The position numbers and the translations under genes are program-made. A stretch of DNA of 64,000 bases from an uncultured Prevotella sp. (GTDB lineage Bacteria; Bacteroidota; Bacteroidia; Bacteroidales; Bacteroidaceae): positions 62,001 to 126,000 of the forward strand of contig CALUFA010000001.1 in assembly GCA_944319795.1 (NCBI GenBank). The letters run 5' to 3'. Positions 18,601-26,816 of this stretch are shown here, piece after piece. The notes beneath the pieces were generated by a model that ran no database searches, was not told the DNA's origin, and saw only the letters and a list, made by a program, of their open reading frames with translations. Position 1 is the first letter of the stretch; every line of letters starts with the position of its first letter.

Positions 18601-19214
18601 AAACGCTTGATGTCGTCCATGTCGACCAACGGCCTGATGTCGTCGTCTTCGAGAAGCTCGATCTTATGATACTCGTGAGAAGTACGGAATCCGTCGAAGA
18701 AGTTAAGGAACGGTACGCAAGTCTTCAATGAAGCCAAGTGTGCAACGGCCGTAAGATCCATAACCTCCTGCACGGAGCCTTCGCAGAACATTGCGAAACC
18801 AGTTTGGCGGCATGCCAAAACATCCTGGTGGTCACCAAAGATGCACAATGAGTTAGAAGCCAACGAACGTGCAGATACGTCGAAAACGCAGGGCAGGAGT
18901 TCACCGGCGATTTTGTACATGTTAGGTATCATGAGGAGCAATCCCTGAGATGCCGTGAACGTCGTTGTCAAAGCACCGGCCTGAAGAGAGCCGTGAACTG
19001 CACCGGCGGCACCACCCTCTGATTGCATTTCCTGAACAGAAACCGTCTGTCCGAAGAGGTTCTTACGTCCTTTGGCGGCCCATTCGTCAACGTGCTCCGC
19101 CATTGGAGATGACGGTGTGATAGGGTAAATGGCTGCAACCTCGCTGAACATATAGCTTATATGTGCGGCTGCTTCATTACCATCACAAGTGATAAACTTT
19201 TTTTCTTTAGCCAT
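15648..19214 (-). CDS. nifJ: Pyruvate:ferredoxin (flavodoxin) oxidoreductase
   Basis: A 1188-residue single-chain enzyme that oxidises pyruvate with CoA to acetyl-CoA and CO2 and reduces ferredoxin or flavodoxin, the main anaerobic route in this group. The N-terminal pyrimidine-binding domain shows MFSEVAAIYPITPSSPMAEHVDEWA. Two [4Fe-4S] clusters are held by CIQCNKCAYVCP and CLGCGNCADVCPGNP near residues 690-760. A third cluster uses the CSGCGETPY pair and later Cys residues. The thiamine diphosphate/Mg site is GGDGASYDIGYGGLDHV followed by DTEVYSNTGGQSSKATPLG. Length and domain order are those of the homodimeric bacterial enzyme. An ATPase gene ends 35 bases upstream, so read-through is possible. 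Confidence 0.97.
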   Translation of the reverse strand: MAKEKKFITCDGNEAAAHISYMFSEVAAIYPITPSSPMAEHVDEWAAKGRKNLFGQTVSVQEMQSEGGAAGAVHGSLQAGALTTTFTASQGLLLMIPNMYKIAGELLPCVFDVSARSLASNSLCIFGDHQDVLACRQTGFAMFCEGSVQEVMDLTAVAHLASLKTCVPFLNFFDGFRTSHEYHKIELLEDDDIRPLVDMDDIKRFRDRALTPERPVTRGTAENPETFFTHRESCNEYYDKVPEVVEHYLGEISKITGREYHLFSYYGADDADRIIILMGSATEAAREAIDYLNKNGEKVGMISVHLYRPFSVKHLLASVPKTVKRIAVLDRTKEPGAEGEPLYLDVKSAYYDVEDRPLIVGGRYGLGSNDTTPAVIISVFNNLKLNEPKNHFTVGIVDDVTFTSLPKVEEMALGGEGMFEAKFYGLGADGTVGANKNSVKIIGDNTDKHCQAYFSYDSKKSGGFTCSHLRFGDTPIRSTYLVNTPNFVACHVQAYLHMYDVTRGLQKNGTFLLNTIFDGEELVNFIPNKVKRYFAQNNITVYYINATKIAQEIGLGNRTNTILQSAFFRITGVIPEDLAIEQMKKFIVKSYGKKGQDVVDKNYAAVDRGGEYKQLTVDPAWANLADDEKVEDDAPAFVKELVRPINAQAGDLLKVSDFIKHDTVDGTWQNGTAAYEKRGVEAFVPKWDAENCIQCNKCAYVCPHAAIRPFVLTDEELKGFNGTTIEMKAPAAMKGMHFVIEPSVLDCLGCGNCADVCPGNPKKGKALTMVPFAGDDEEAARWDYLVKNVKSKQDLVDIKSNVKNSQFAQPLFEFSGACSGCGETPYVKLISQLFGDREMIANATGCSSIYSASIPSTPYCKNDKGQGPAFDNSLFEDFCEFGMGMVLGNKKMKERIVMLLNEAIANEATPAELKEAAQEWIAGKEDADASKAAAAKLKPLIAAGAEAGCEICKELKTLDHYLVKRSQWIIGGDGASYDIGYGGLDHVIASGEDVNILVLDTEVYSNTGGQSSKATPLGAIAQFAAQGKRIRKKDLGLMATTYGYVYVAQIAMGADNAQCLKAIREAEAYHGPSVIIAYAPCINHGLKAKGGMGKSQAEEAKAVECGYWHLWRYNPELADQGKNPFTLDSKEPDWSKFHDFLLGEVRYLSVKKAYPNEAEELFAEAERMAKLRYKSYIRKSKEDWSEEA

Positions 19215-19249
19215 TTTAATAAAACGTTAATGTTAGTGTATCTGTTAGT

Positions 19250-20437
19250 TTAATATAGAAATCCAAAAAGCCATAATGGTATCTGGTTGTCTTTTCCTAT
19301 TTCGGTGTTATATCTCGCATAGATAGTGTCGGGATTCATTCTTATCTTGCCGTTGCCTGACGCGTCGCAGATCCTAAACTTCTTGCGTTCGTCAATGATG
19401 TAATAATTGTCCTTGCCGCCTTGGTTGACGATGTGGTCTTTCCATAATGAGTTTACGAAAAATGTCTCCATTATGTCTTGTTGCTCTACCCTGATAGGGT
19501 AAATGGCGTACATCAGGTTTGGATTGTGCATCATCACCTTGCTCGGCTTTTTGGGGAATTTTTGCCCTACTGGGTAAATCACGTTAATAAGCCTCGCTTC
19601 GGAGAGGTATTTAATATAGTTCATTACCGTTGCCCTGCTTGTTTCAATGTTGTTTGCCAGTTGACTTACGTTCGGGGCTTGTGGCCCGTCGACGGCAAGC
19701 AAGTAAAATAGTTTTTTTATCTTCGTAAGATATTTCAGTTCGATTTGTTTTATCAGCAATATGTCAACTTCGGTCATCATGTTCATTGTTTTGAGCAGAT
19801 TTTCCGAGAAGTTGCGGTTCTCTAAGAAGAACGGATAGAATCCGTGATGCAAATATAATGGAAAATATTTGTTTGGTGAAATTTCCGGTAGAATTTGTCG
19901 TGTTATATGTTCGTGCTCATGTAGAATTTCTTCCAAAGTGTACGCCCTGAAATGTTTTCCTGCCGTAAGATTGACGAATTCACGGAACGAGAACCCCCTT
20001 AAATTATAACTTTTCACGATTCCGCTAAGTTCAGGGTTGTCTTCTTTTAGGCGCATTACGCTGCTGCCTGTGAATATTATCTTCAACTCTGGATTCTTGT
20101 CATGGCATAGGCGCAATTCCTTGCTCCAATTCGGTTCTTTGAACACTTGGTCTATAAGTAACACTTTACCGCCGTTCTTACAGAATTCGCTTGCGAAGTC
20201 TGCTATGCCGCGCCCTTGGAAGTAAAAATTGTTCATGTTTACGTACAGGCAACGTCGGTCGTTTGCGGCGAAGTGTTCTTTAGCGTATTGAAGAAGGAAA
20301 GTTGTCTTTCCCACGCCACGAGTACCCTTTATGCCAATAAGTCTGTCGTCCCAGTTGATTTCGTCCATTAGCTGGCGGCGTACAGGTGCGTTGGTATGTT
20401 CCACTAAATAAGTATGGGTGCGAAAGAAGGCTTCCAT
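19250..20437 (-). CDS. AAA-family ATPase with DUF4143-like C-terminus
   Basis: A 395-residue STAND-like or archaeal-type ATPase as is common in Bacteroidetes. Walker A is GTRGVGKTTF at about residues 38-47. The Walker B strand reads KVLLIDQVFKEPNW, where relatives usually have IDE; the usual catalytic Glu is Gln here (codon at 20147-20149). Sensor 1 is IIFTGSS. The middle includes a winged-helix-like part (VSQLANNIETSRATVMNYIKYLSEARLI) and the C-terminus resembles DUF4143. No client or partner gene is evident, and its function is unknown. The gene has its own well-formed promoter and lies directly upstream of nifJ. Confidence 0.75.
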   Translation of the reverse strand: MEAFFRTHTYLVEHTNAPVRRQLMDEINWDDRLIGIKGTRGVGKTTFLLQYAKEHFAANDRRCLYVNMNNFYFQGRGIADFASEFCKNGGKVLLIDQVFKEPNWSKELRLCHDKNPELKIIFTGSSVMRLKEDNPELSGIVKSYNLRGFSFREFVNLTAGKHFRAYTLEEILHEHEHITRQILPEISPNKYFPLYLHHGFYPFFLENRNFSENLLKTMNMMTEVDILLIKQIELKYLTKIKKLFYLLAVDGPQAPNVSQLANNIETSRATVMNYIKYLSEARLINVIYPVGQKFPKKPSKVMMHNPNLMYAIYPIRVEQQDIMETFFVNSLWKDHIVNQGGKDNYYIIDERKKFRICDASGNGKIRMNPDTIYARYNTEIGKDNQIPLWLFGFLY

Positions 20438-20530
20438 TCTTTATATTGTTTTCGGTTGCAAGGATGCAATTTTACGACATAACCGCCAACCTGTGTTTTA
20501 TCGGTATGCCGAGATGCTATATATCTTTTG

Positions 20531-20561
20531 CAAAGATAATATTTTATTCTCTATTTGCAAA
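20531..20561 (-). promoter_or_regulatory. Bacteroidetes-type promoter for the AAA ATPase
   Basis: On the minus strand TTTG (20558-20561) is followed after 19 bases by TATCTTTG (20531-20538). The leader to the start codon would be about 90 bases and might also serve nifJ. Confidence 0.7.
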
Positions 20562-20671
20562 CCGAACATTGCAAAAACTGTTGAATTTTACTTATTTTTA
20601 CATTATGCGAATGAGAAGTTGCGCTAATATTCCAACTGTAAACTTTTATGCAAGTTGTTTGTTTGCCGTTA

Positions 20672-21676
20672 CTATTTAGAATCATTGTTCTTAGGTTTAC
20701 GGCCGGCGTAATATGCTTGTATGCGCTGTCTTATGTTTTTGCGTAGGCATTCTTGGTAAAGCCACGGTTCGCAGCCGTGGAAATCGCCTACGTTGAGGAA
20801 TCCCATTATCGGCGCGTATTCGCTGCCGCTGTATCCTTTCAGTACGAGAACGTTGTGTTCAGGCGATACGGTTACGGTGATGGTGTCGTGCAATATGGCC
20901 GGCGTGGCGTCTGTGCGCCAGTTTACCGGGTTGATGCACATCGCGCACGGCGCAGCTACAACAGGCTGGATGTAACGCACGTCGGATACGGAGTTGTAGC
21001 ATATCGTCACCCCGGTGTCGTCTGCTTTTTTGGCGGCGCGTATGTTTGTTGTCGCCGACGTATCCGAAGGTGTGACTTTGTAGCCAAGTACATAGGCTGC
21101 CACTAAATATTTATGCGTTTCTTCTGGCATTTCTTTAAGCAGTTCGACGACAGCTTTTCCTCCTTGGCTGAAGCCTGCCAATACGAAAGGCCGTTCTGAA
21201 TCGCGTTGGCTTAAGAACGTGTTGAAAGCATTCCTTACGTCTGCCATTGCCGTGCGGAAGCGGTTGGTTATCGTGTCTTCGTTGAGTGTCGCCCAACCTT
21301 CTATTGTGATATGCCGGTAATAAGGGGAGTAGAAGTTGTTCCCTTCACCCATGTATTCGGCGATGCGGCTAATCTCCTTGTCCATGTCGGTACGGTGGCT
21401 CTCGTTGTAGACATCGGCGTAGTGGCAAATCCGTCCGTCGGTAGTTGTCCAGTCCTTTTCCCATGTGGAAACGATATAAAACACGTCTGCTCCGTCGCCG
21501 TTTTTGTCGTTTTCCACGGTAAACCACATTGACGCATCTGCATAGTCCGGTGCTTTCGGGTAATATTGCCTTGTGTCGGAAACGTTTGCCTTGTCGTTGT
21601 CGTTACATGCCGACAATGTTGTAGCCAGCAATGCCGTAATGATGATGCAGAATGAATATTTTAGAGTTTCTTTCAT
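20672..21676 (-). CDS. DUF3089 lipoprotein, alpha/beta-hydrolase-like
   Basis: A 334-residue exported lipoprotein. The signal peptide begins MKETLKYSF and ends at a lipobox TTLSAC, with the lipid-bearing Cys at about residue 24. An upstream ATG at 21703 would add nine residues before the signal and seems less likely. The nucleophile elbow is GFSQGG, with a downstream His in GDFHGCEPWLY, as in DUF3089 proteins of the alpha/beta-hydrolase clan. The early YYPKAPDYADASMWF segment is also typical of the family. The substrate is unknown; an esterase or lipase-like activity at the cell surface or in the periplasm is inference. It is divergent from the ATP-grasp-like gene. Confidence 0.85.
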   Translation of the reverse strand: MKETLKYSFCIIITALLATTLSACNDNDKANVSDTRQYYPKAPDYADASMWFTVENDKNGDGADVFYIVSTWEKDWTTTDGRICHYADVYNESHRTDMDKEISRIAEYMGEGNNFYSPYYRHITIEGWATLNEDTITNRFRTAMADVRNAFNTFLSQRDSERPFVLAGFSQGGKAVVELLKEMPEETHKYLVAAYVLGYKVTPSDTSATTNIRAAKKADDTGVTICYNSVSDVRYIQPVVAAPCAMCINPVNWRTDATPAILHDTITVTVSPEHNVLVLKGYSGSEYAPIMGFLNVGDFHGCEPWLYQECLRKNIRQRIQAYYAGRKPKNNDSK

Positions 21677-21742
21677 AATTAATAAATAATAAGATTGGCG
21701 CATTCGGGAATGATGTTCTCCTCCGACTACGTAAAATCAATG

Positions 21743-21750
21743 CAAAGTTA
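21743..21750 (-). promoter_or_regulatory. -7 box for the DUF3089 gene
   Basis: TAACTTTG followed by CAT on the minus strand, 67 bases before the start. No clear -33 box was found at the right distance. Confidence 0.5.
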
Positions 21751-21824
21751 ATAAATTTTGTAGGATAAAAAAAGATGTTGTGCAAGATTTATTTTGTATT
21801 GTTTCCGGTTTGCATTATCTTTCG

Positions 21825-21832
21825 TATCTTTG
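21825..21832 (+). promoter_or_regulatory. -7 box for the ATP-grasp-like gene
   Basis: TATCTTTG followed by CACC. TTG at 21799-21801 gives a 23-base gap, so the -33 box is weak. Because transcription would begin near 21838, it excludes the far-upstream ATG at 21775 as start of the next gene. Confidence 0.55.
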
Positions 21833-21861
21833 CACCGAAATATTTTAAAGTGTCTTCGAAA

Positions 21862-22941
21862 GTGAAACTGCATATTTTTAATCCCGAACACGATATGGCC
21901 TTGGCGCACGGGGGTACGCATTTTACATTGCCACACGCCGTTCAGGAGTTCCGAATGAGTTTAGGCTTTATGCCTGCTTTATGGGCGGACGACGGCGATT
22001 TCGTACTTGTTGACGACGTATTGTTCGCCGTTAAGGCTTTGGCCCAATGTAGGAAACCCCACGCAGAGGTTGTTTTTGTATCCAAGCATGATTTAAGGCA
22101 GTTGGATCTTACGTGCATTGACCCGTGGGGGTGGGATAGGGCCGTGCGCCAGACTTTGCTCGATGCCGGAGTTGGGGCAAGCGTTCTCCCTTCTGACGAG
22201 TATCTGGCATGCATACGTGGGCTGTCTGACCGTAGGCGTACTTCGGACGCTTTGGAATTCATAAGAACCGGGCTTGAGGGCGTTACATGCGGCGAATGCC
22301 TTTTCTGTGCCTCGTCCGTCGAGGTAGAGGCCGCTTTGCGTAGATTCGGTAAAATAGTCGTGAAAGCGCCGTGGAGCAGCAGTGGGCGTGGAGTTAAGTA
22401 TGTAGATGGCGGTTTTAGCGTACCGATGGCCGGTTGGATCGCCAACACTATCGCCCGGCAGGGTGGGGTCATGGTTGAGCCATATTATAAAAAGGTGAAA
22501 GATTTTGCGCTCGAGTTTTATTCTGACGGTAATGGAAATATCGAGTATTGCGGGGCGTCCGTGTTTAAGACGGATAAGAGTTCTTATTCAGGCAACTTGA
22601 TAGCTGCCGAGGAAGAAAAGCTGTCAGCCTTGTCCGAATTCTTGCCTGCTTCTCTTCTTTTCGACGTCATCCAAAAGTTCAAGGATTATTTTTCGGAGGG
22701 TTCGTTCCGGCGTTATACCGGCCCGCTTGGCGTCGACATGATGGTTGTAACTAACGACGGCGGCCGAGGCTTCTTGCTTCATCCTTGCGTCGAGATTAAC
22801 GTAAGGCGCACGATGGGGCATGTGGCGAACGTCTTCAAGCCGGCTTTGACCGCCCCTGTGCAGTTCATGCACATCGTACACGACGTGAATTACCGATTGA
22901 AGTTTGACAATCTTGAAAATAATTTTGTCAAGGTTATATGA
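21862..22941 (+). CDS. ATP-grasp-like protein of unknown function
   Basis: A protein of 359 residues starting VKLHIFNPEHDMALA. The GTG at 21862 is preferred, with a second in-frame GTG at 21850 as alternative; an ATG at 21775 would lie before the predicted promoter. The middle has a nucleotide-binding-like pattern VVKAPWSSSGRGV, then MVEPYYKKVKDFALEF, and the C-terminal CVEINVRRTMGH gives the Glu-x-Asn pair that binds Mg in ATP-grasp ligases. There is no signal peptide or membrane helix, so it is cytosolic. I do not recognise a characterised relative; similar proteins are annotated as hypothetical in Bacteroidales. The acceptor and acid substrates cannot be named from the context, a hydrolase gene on one side and a glycosidase on the other. 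Confidence 0.7.
   Translation: MKLHIFNPEHDMALAHGGTHFTLPHAVQEFRMSLGFMPALWADDGDFVLVDDVLFAVKALAQCRKPHAEVVFVSKHDLRQLDLTCIDPWGWDRAVRQTLLDAGVGASVLPSDEYLACIRGLSDRRRTSDALEFIRTGLEGVTCGECLFCASSVEVEAALRRFGKIVVKAPWSSSGRGVKYVDGGFSVPMAGWIANTIARQGGVMVEPYYKKVKDFALEFYSDGNGNIEYCGASVFKTDKSSYSGNLIAAEEEKLSALSEFLPASLLFDVIQKFKDYFSEGSFRRYTGPLGVDMMVVTNDGGRGFLLHPCVEINVRRTMGHVANVFKPALTAPVQFMHIVHDVNYRLKFDNLENNFVKVI
22897..22927 (+). promoter_or_regulatory. Possible promoter for the GH43 gene
   Basis: TTG at 22897-22899 and TAATTTTG at 22920-22927 are 20 bases apart. They lie within the 3' end of the upstream gene, about 55 bases before the glycosidase start. Confidence 0.4.
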
Positions 22942-22981
22942 TAAAACCATACTATAATAAATCTCATAAAAACTTTATCTC

Positions 22982-24628
22982 ATGAAAAAACAAATCTTAT
23001 TGGCAGCATTTGCGTTCGCACCGTTGTTTGCGTCCGCGCAGTACAAATCGGAGGTATGGTGTCCCGACAACGGGAACGGAACTTACACGAATCCGGTTAT
23101 TAACGCTGATTACAGCGACCCCGATGCTTGCGCCGTAGGCGAGGATTATTACCTTACGGCAAGTTCGTTCAACTGCATTCCCGGTCTTCCGGTACTTCAT
23201 TCCAAGGACATGGTGAACTGGGAGATAATCGGTCATGCGCTCAAGACCCAGTATCCAACCGAAGAATACGACAATCCGTCGCATGGCAATGGCGTATGGG
23301 CGCCGTCGATACGCTATCACGACGGCGAGTTTTACATCTATTGGGGCGATCCCGACCACGGCGTGATGATGGTCAAGGCGAAAGATCCGGCGGGCGAATG
23401 GAGCGAGCCCCTTTGCGTAATTCCCGGTAAGGGCATGATTGACACCACGCCGCTTTGGGACGACGACGGCCGATGCTATCTTACTTACGCTTTTGCCAAC
23501 AGCCGTTCGCGCTTCGCATCGGTCATTGTGGTGCGCGAGCTTTCGGCCGACGGAACTAAGGCGATAGGCGATCCCGTAATCGTGTTTGACGGCAACGGAA
23601 CCGAATGCCGCACATGCGAAGGGCCTAAATTCTATAAGCGCGACGGTTGGTATTGGATAATGTTCCCGGCCGGCGGAGTGCCTACCGGTTTCCAAGTAGC
23701 GATGCGTTCTAAGAATGTTTACGGCCCTTATGAGAGCAAGATCGTGCTTGCACAGGGAAAGAGCAAGGTGAACGGTCCCCATCAGGGCGCTTGGGTGCAC
23801 ACTGCCTTCGGCGAAGACTGGTTCCTCCACTTCCAGGATAAAGGCTGTTACGGCCGCGTCGTCCACCTACAACCCGTTACATGGAAAGACAATTGGCCGG
23901 TGATGGGCGTAGACAAGGACGGCGACTATTGCGGCGACCCCGTCACTACATACCGCAAGCCGAAGACGTCGGCAAACGTGCAGGTGCAGAACCCGGCCGA
24001 GAGCGACGAGTTTAATTCGCCTATCATAGGCAAACAGTGGCAGTGGCACGCCAACTACGACCAAAAGTTCGGCATGCCGACGGCTTTCGGCACATACAGG
24101 ATTTACACCCATAAGCTGAGCGACGGATTCGTAAACTTCTGGGAAGTGCCCAACCTTATGTTGCAAAAAACTCCGGCAGACAAGTTTACCGCCACGGCCA
24201 AAATCCGTTTTACGGCGAAAGACCAAAACCAATTCGGCGGACTGATAATGATGGGACTCGACTATTCGGCCCTTGTAGTAAAGCGCGTGGGCGACGAGTT
24301 CCAACTCCAGCGGATAACGTGCAAGAACGCGGATAAGGGCAAACCTGAGACCGTCGACGTGATAGCTACGCTTAAGCCGACCGAGGTCGACACGATAGAT
24401 TACCAGCCCGGCATACACGAAGACATATACCTGCGCATGAAGGTAGACGGTGGCAAATGCCGTTTCTATTATAGTTTGGACGGCAGGAAATACAAAGACG
24501 CTGGAACGGAGTTCGCCATGCGCGAGGGCAAATGGATAGGGGCCAAGATGGGCTTCGTCGCAGCCGAACCCGCAGGCAAGGCCAACCGCGGATGGATTGA
24601 CGCCGACTGGTTCCGCGTTACGAAATAA
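22982..24628 (+). CDS. Glycoside hydrolase family 43 protein
   Basis: A 548-residue secreted glycosidase with a signal peptide ending at FASAQ (residues 1-20). The five-bladed propeller of GH43 has all three catalytic acids in their usual settings: base D46 in ADYSDPDA, D154 in MIDTTPLWD and general acid E213 in TCEGPKFYKRDG. From about residue 330 a C-terminal beta-sandwich of the xylosidase type follows (ESDEFNSPIIGKQWQWHAN). Known members act as beta-xylosidases or alpha-L-arabinofuranosidases on plant polysaccharides; which of these applies is not decided. There is no SusC/SusD pair beside it, so it is not part of a classic polysaccharide utilisation locus in this window. Confidence 0.92.
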   Translation: MKKQILLAAFAFAPLFASAQYKSEVWCPDNGNGTYTNPVINADYSDPDACAVGEDYYLTASSFNCIPGLPVLHSKDMVNWEIIGHALKTQYPTEEYDNPSHGNGVWAPSIRYHDGEFYIYWGDPDHGVMMVKAKDPAGEWSEPLCVIPGKGMIDTTPLWDDDGRCYLTYAFANSRSRFASVIVVRELSADGTKAIGDPVIVFDGNGTECRTCEGPKFYKRDGWYWIMFPAGGVPTGFQVAMRSKNVYGPYESKIVLAQGKSKVNGPHQGAWVHTAFGEDWFLHFQDKGCYGRVVHLQPVTWKDNWPVMGVDKDGDYCGDPVTTYRKPKTSANVQVQNPAESDEFNSPIIGKQWQWHANYDQKFGMPTAFGTYRIYTHKLSDGFVNFWEVPNLMLQKTPADKFTATAKIRFTAKDQNQFGGLIMMGLDYSALVVKRVGDEFQLQRITCKNADKGKPETVDVIATLKPTEVDTIDYQPGIHEDIYLRMKVDGGKCRFYYSLDGRKYKDAGTEFAMREGKWIGAKMGFVAAEPAGKANRGWIDADWFRVTK

Positions 24629-24717
24629 GCGTGAAATTCCGAAGGCGCCTTCCCCAATGACTCCACGCTTTTATATGTAAAGAGGCAGTACGGGCTGTTG
24701 CCGCGCCCGAAAACGAT

Positions 24718-24809
24718 AAGCCCAAACCGGCCATTAGGATTCAGGCGGCTGATCTTGACAATATTTTGTCAGCTCTCCGCATTCATTCTAATGTGACTGG
24801 TTTGGGCTT
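24718..24809. repeat. 92-base imperfect palindrome
   Basis: Ends AAGCCCAAACC (24718-24728) and GGTTTGGGCTT (24799-24809) pair perfectly. Inner segments (ATTAG with CTAAT, GGCGG with CCGC, TTGACAATATT with its complement) pair with small bulges so that the whole element folds on itself. It lies between the glycosidase and the type III R-M genes; no T-run follows, so it is not a standard terminator. The rest of the 340-base gap holds only the R-M promoter. Confidence 0.7.
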
Positions 24810-24896
24810 AACGTTCAAGAGATGGCATATTGGAAATTCACGCACGGTTTCATACAATTTTCAATCCTTTATGCAAAAACAAGGGAAATAATTATG

Positions 24897-24904
24897 TACC
24901 TTTG
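24897..24904 (+). promoter_or_regulatory. -7 box for the type III R-M operon
   Basis: TACCTTTG followed by TGTGA, 64 bases upstream of the methyltransferase start. No good -33 box is present at 19-20 bases. Confidence 0.45.
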
Positions 24905-24968
24905 TGTGATGCAAGCCACCACAAGTGGGACGGCCATTAACACGAATAAATGAAAAGAGACATACTGT

Positions 24969-26816
24969 ATGAACAACGACGATAGGATAAACCTTATTCG
25001 CCGAGTCAGCGAAATAGAAGGACTGACCGACCATGAGCGCAGCACCCTGTTGGGATTGCTTCGCGAAAACAAGACCTACGGATTAGTTTGGGAAGACAAG
25101 AAGGAAGACGTGGAGGACAAGATGCAAGAAGAACTGCCGGTATTGAAGGAAGTGCCGAAGCGTGCCATAATCAGCGACAGCAAGGACGCGCCCAACCATA
25201 TCCTGATAGAAGGCGACAACCTCGAAGCACTCACTACATTAGCTTACACCCATGCCGGACGGATTGACGTGATTTACATTGATCCGCCTTACAACACGGG
25301 CAACAAGGATTTTGTCTACAACGATAAATTTATTAATTTTGACGATGAATATAAGCACTCCATGTGGTTGTCGTTCATGAGCCGACGGCTAAGGATTGCC
25401 AAACAACTGCTTTCGGAGAAAGGGGTTATTTTTATTTCGATTGATGATAATGAGCAAGCGCAGCTGAAGTTGTTGTGTGATGAGATTTTTGGAGAAAATA
25501 ATTTTGTAACCAATTTTACGTGGCAATCAACAGCTGGCTCCAATACAGGCAGCGAAATAGTTACAACCACGGAATATATTTTGGTTTATACTGCAAATAG
25601 ACAAAAAGCTCATTTTGACGGCCAACCACCATCCGATGATATTTTTAAATTCAAGGATGAACATTACAAGGAAAGGGGCAAATACACATTGGATAAACTT
25701 GACCGTAGGCGTGTTGGTGGTCATTACTCGGAAGCATTGAATTTCCCCGTTGAAATGCCTGACGGAACTTATCGCTATCCTGGTGGCGGAAGTGAAATAA
25801 ACAATGGGTGGAATTATCTTTGGAGTAAGAATAAAATACAATGGGGAATAGAAAATGACTTTATAGTTTATAAAAAAAACAGAGATGGCTGGGCTCTATA
25901 TTGTAAGCGATACCAAAAGGTTGACAACACAAATAAACCTGTGGACAGAACAACGCCATACAGAAATCTTATTACTTCGGATTTATTCAATACAGCACAA
26001 GGTACTGCCGAATTAGCTGAAATCTTAAATGGAAGACCTTTTGCATTTCCTAAGCCTTCAGGGTTGTTGAAGTTTTTATTGTCAACAACAGTCATTACAT
26101 TACCAAACTCTACCATTCTCGACTTCTTCGCCGGCAGTGGTACCACCCTTCACGCCACGATGCAACTCAACGCCGAAGACGGTGGCCACCGCCAATGCAT
26201 CCTTGTGACGAACAACGAGAACGATATTTGCGAGAAAGTGACTTACGAAAGGAACAAGCGCGTAATCCAAGGATATACCACTCCGAAAGGCGAGCAAGTG
26301 GTAGGACTGACAAGCAACACGCTGCGCTATTATAAGACTCACTTTGTGCCCCGTGAACCGAACAATACGAACAAACGCGAGCTCGTAGCCGCCGCTACCG
26401 AACTGCTTTGTATAAAAAACGATGTGTATCAGGAACAACGTGTTTTCTGCGGACGGCGACTGAAACCTACGGCTGCCCGCTATTTTGACGACGGACGGAC
26501 GCAGATGCTAATAATTTACAACGAGCTGACCGTAAAAGCATTCGTTAAAGCTATTGGCGGAATGGAAGTTAAGGGACGCATTAAGGTGTACGTTTTCTCA
26601 AACAACAGCTATGCTTACGCCGACGACTTCGAGCCCGTGGCCGACAAAGTGGAAGTATGCGCCCTGCCGGCCGCCATATACGACGCTTACAAGAAAGTAT
26701 TGCCGCCGCGCAAGCGCAGCGGCAAACCTGCCGACAACGAGCCTTTTGCACGGATGCGGCAGAACGAGGAAAAACAAGCGGAGTTTAATTTCAAGGAAAA
26801 AGGAGGTGAAGCATGA
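24969..26816 (+). CDS. Type III restriction-modification methyltransferase (Mod)
   Basis: A 615-residue DNA adenine-N6 methyltransferase of the beta class, with the catalytic motif DPPYNTG at residues 105-111 ahead of the SAM-binding motif LDFFAGSGTT at about 384-393. It provides sequence recognition and methylation for the type III complex and is needed with Res for cleavage. The part between the two motifs, where the target recognition domain lies, is much more AT-rich than the flanks: 25801-25920 is about 33 percent GC by hand count against about 57 percent at 26161-26220. The C-terminal region (residues 480-600) contacts Res in known systems. The stop overlaps the res start by four bases (ATGA). 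No simple repeat indicative of phase variation was seen in the gene. Confidence 0.93.
   Translation: MNNDDRINLIRRVSEIEGLTDHERSTLLGLLRENKTYGLVWEDKKEDVEDKMQEELPVLKEVPKRAIISDSKDAPNHILIEGDNLEALTTLAYTHAGRIDVIYIDPPYNTGNKDFVYNDKFINFDDEYKHSMWLSFMSRRLRIAKQLLSEKGVIFISIDDNEQAQLKLLCDEIFGENNFVTNFTWQSTAGSNTGSEIVTTTEYILVYTANRQKAHFDGQPPSDDIFKFKDEHYKERGKYTLDKLDRRRVGGHYSEALNFPVEMPDGTYRYPGGGSEINNGWNYLWSKNKIQWGIENDFIVYKKNRDGWALYCKRYQKVDNTNKPVDRTTPYRNLITSDLFNTAQGTAELAEILNGRPFAFPKPSGLLKFLLSTTVITLPNSTILDFFAGSGTTLHATMQLNAEDGGHRQCILVTNNENDICEKVTYERNKRVIQGYTTPKGEQVVGLTSNTLRYYKTHFVPREPNNTNKRELVAAATELLCIKNDVYQEQRVFCGRRLKPTAARYFDDGRTQMLIIYNELTVKAFVKAIGGMEVKGRIKVYVFSNNSYAYADDFEPVADKVEVCALPAAIYDAYKKVLPPRKRSGKPADNEPFARMRQNEEKQAEFNFKEKGGEA

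Noticed and set aside
24718-24809. Integron attC site
   Set aside because: Ends GCCCAAAC and GTTTGGGC are close to but do not fit the RYYYAAC/GTTRRRY core (an extra A/T), and there is no integrase or cassette array.
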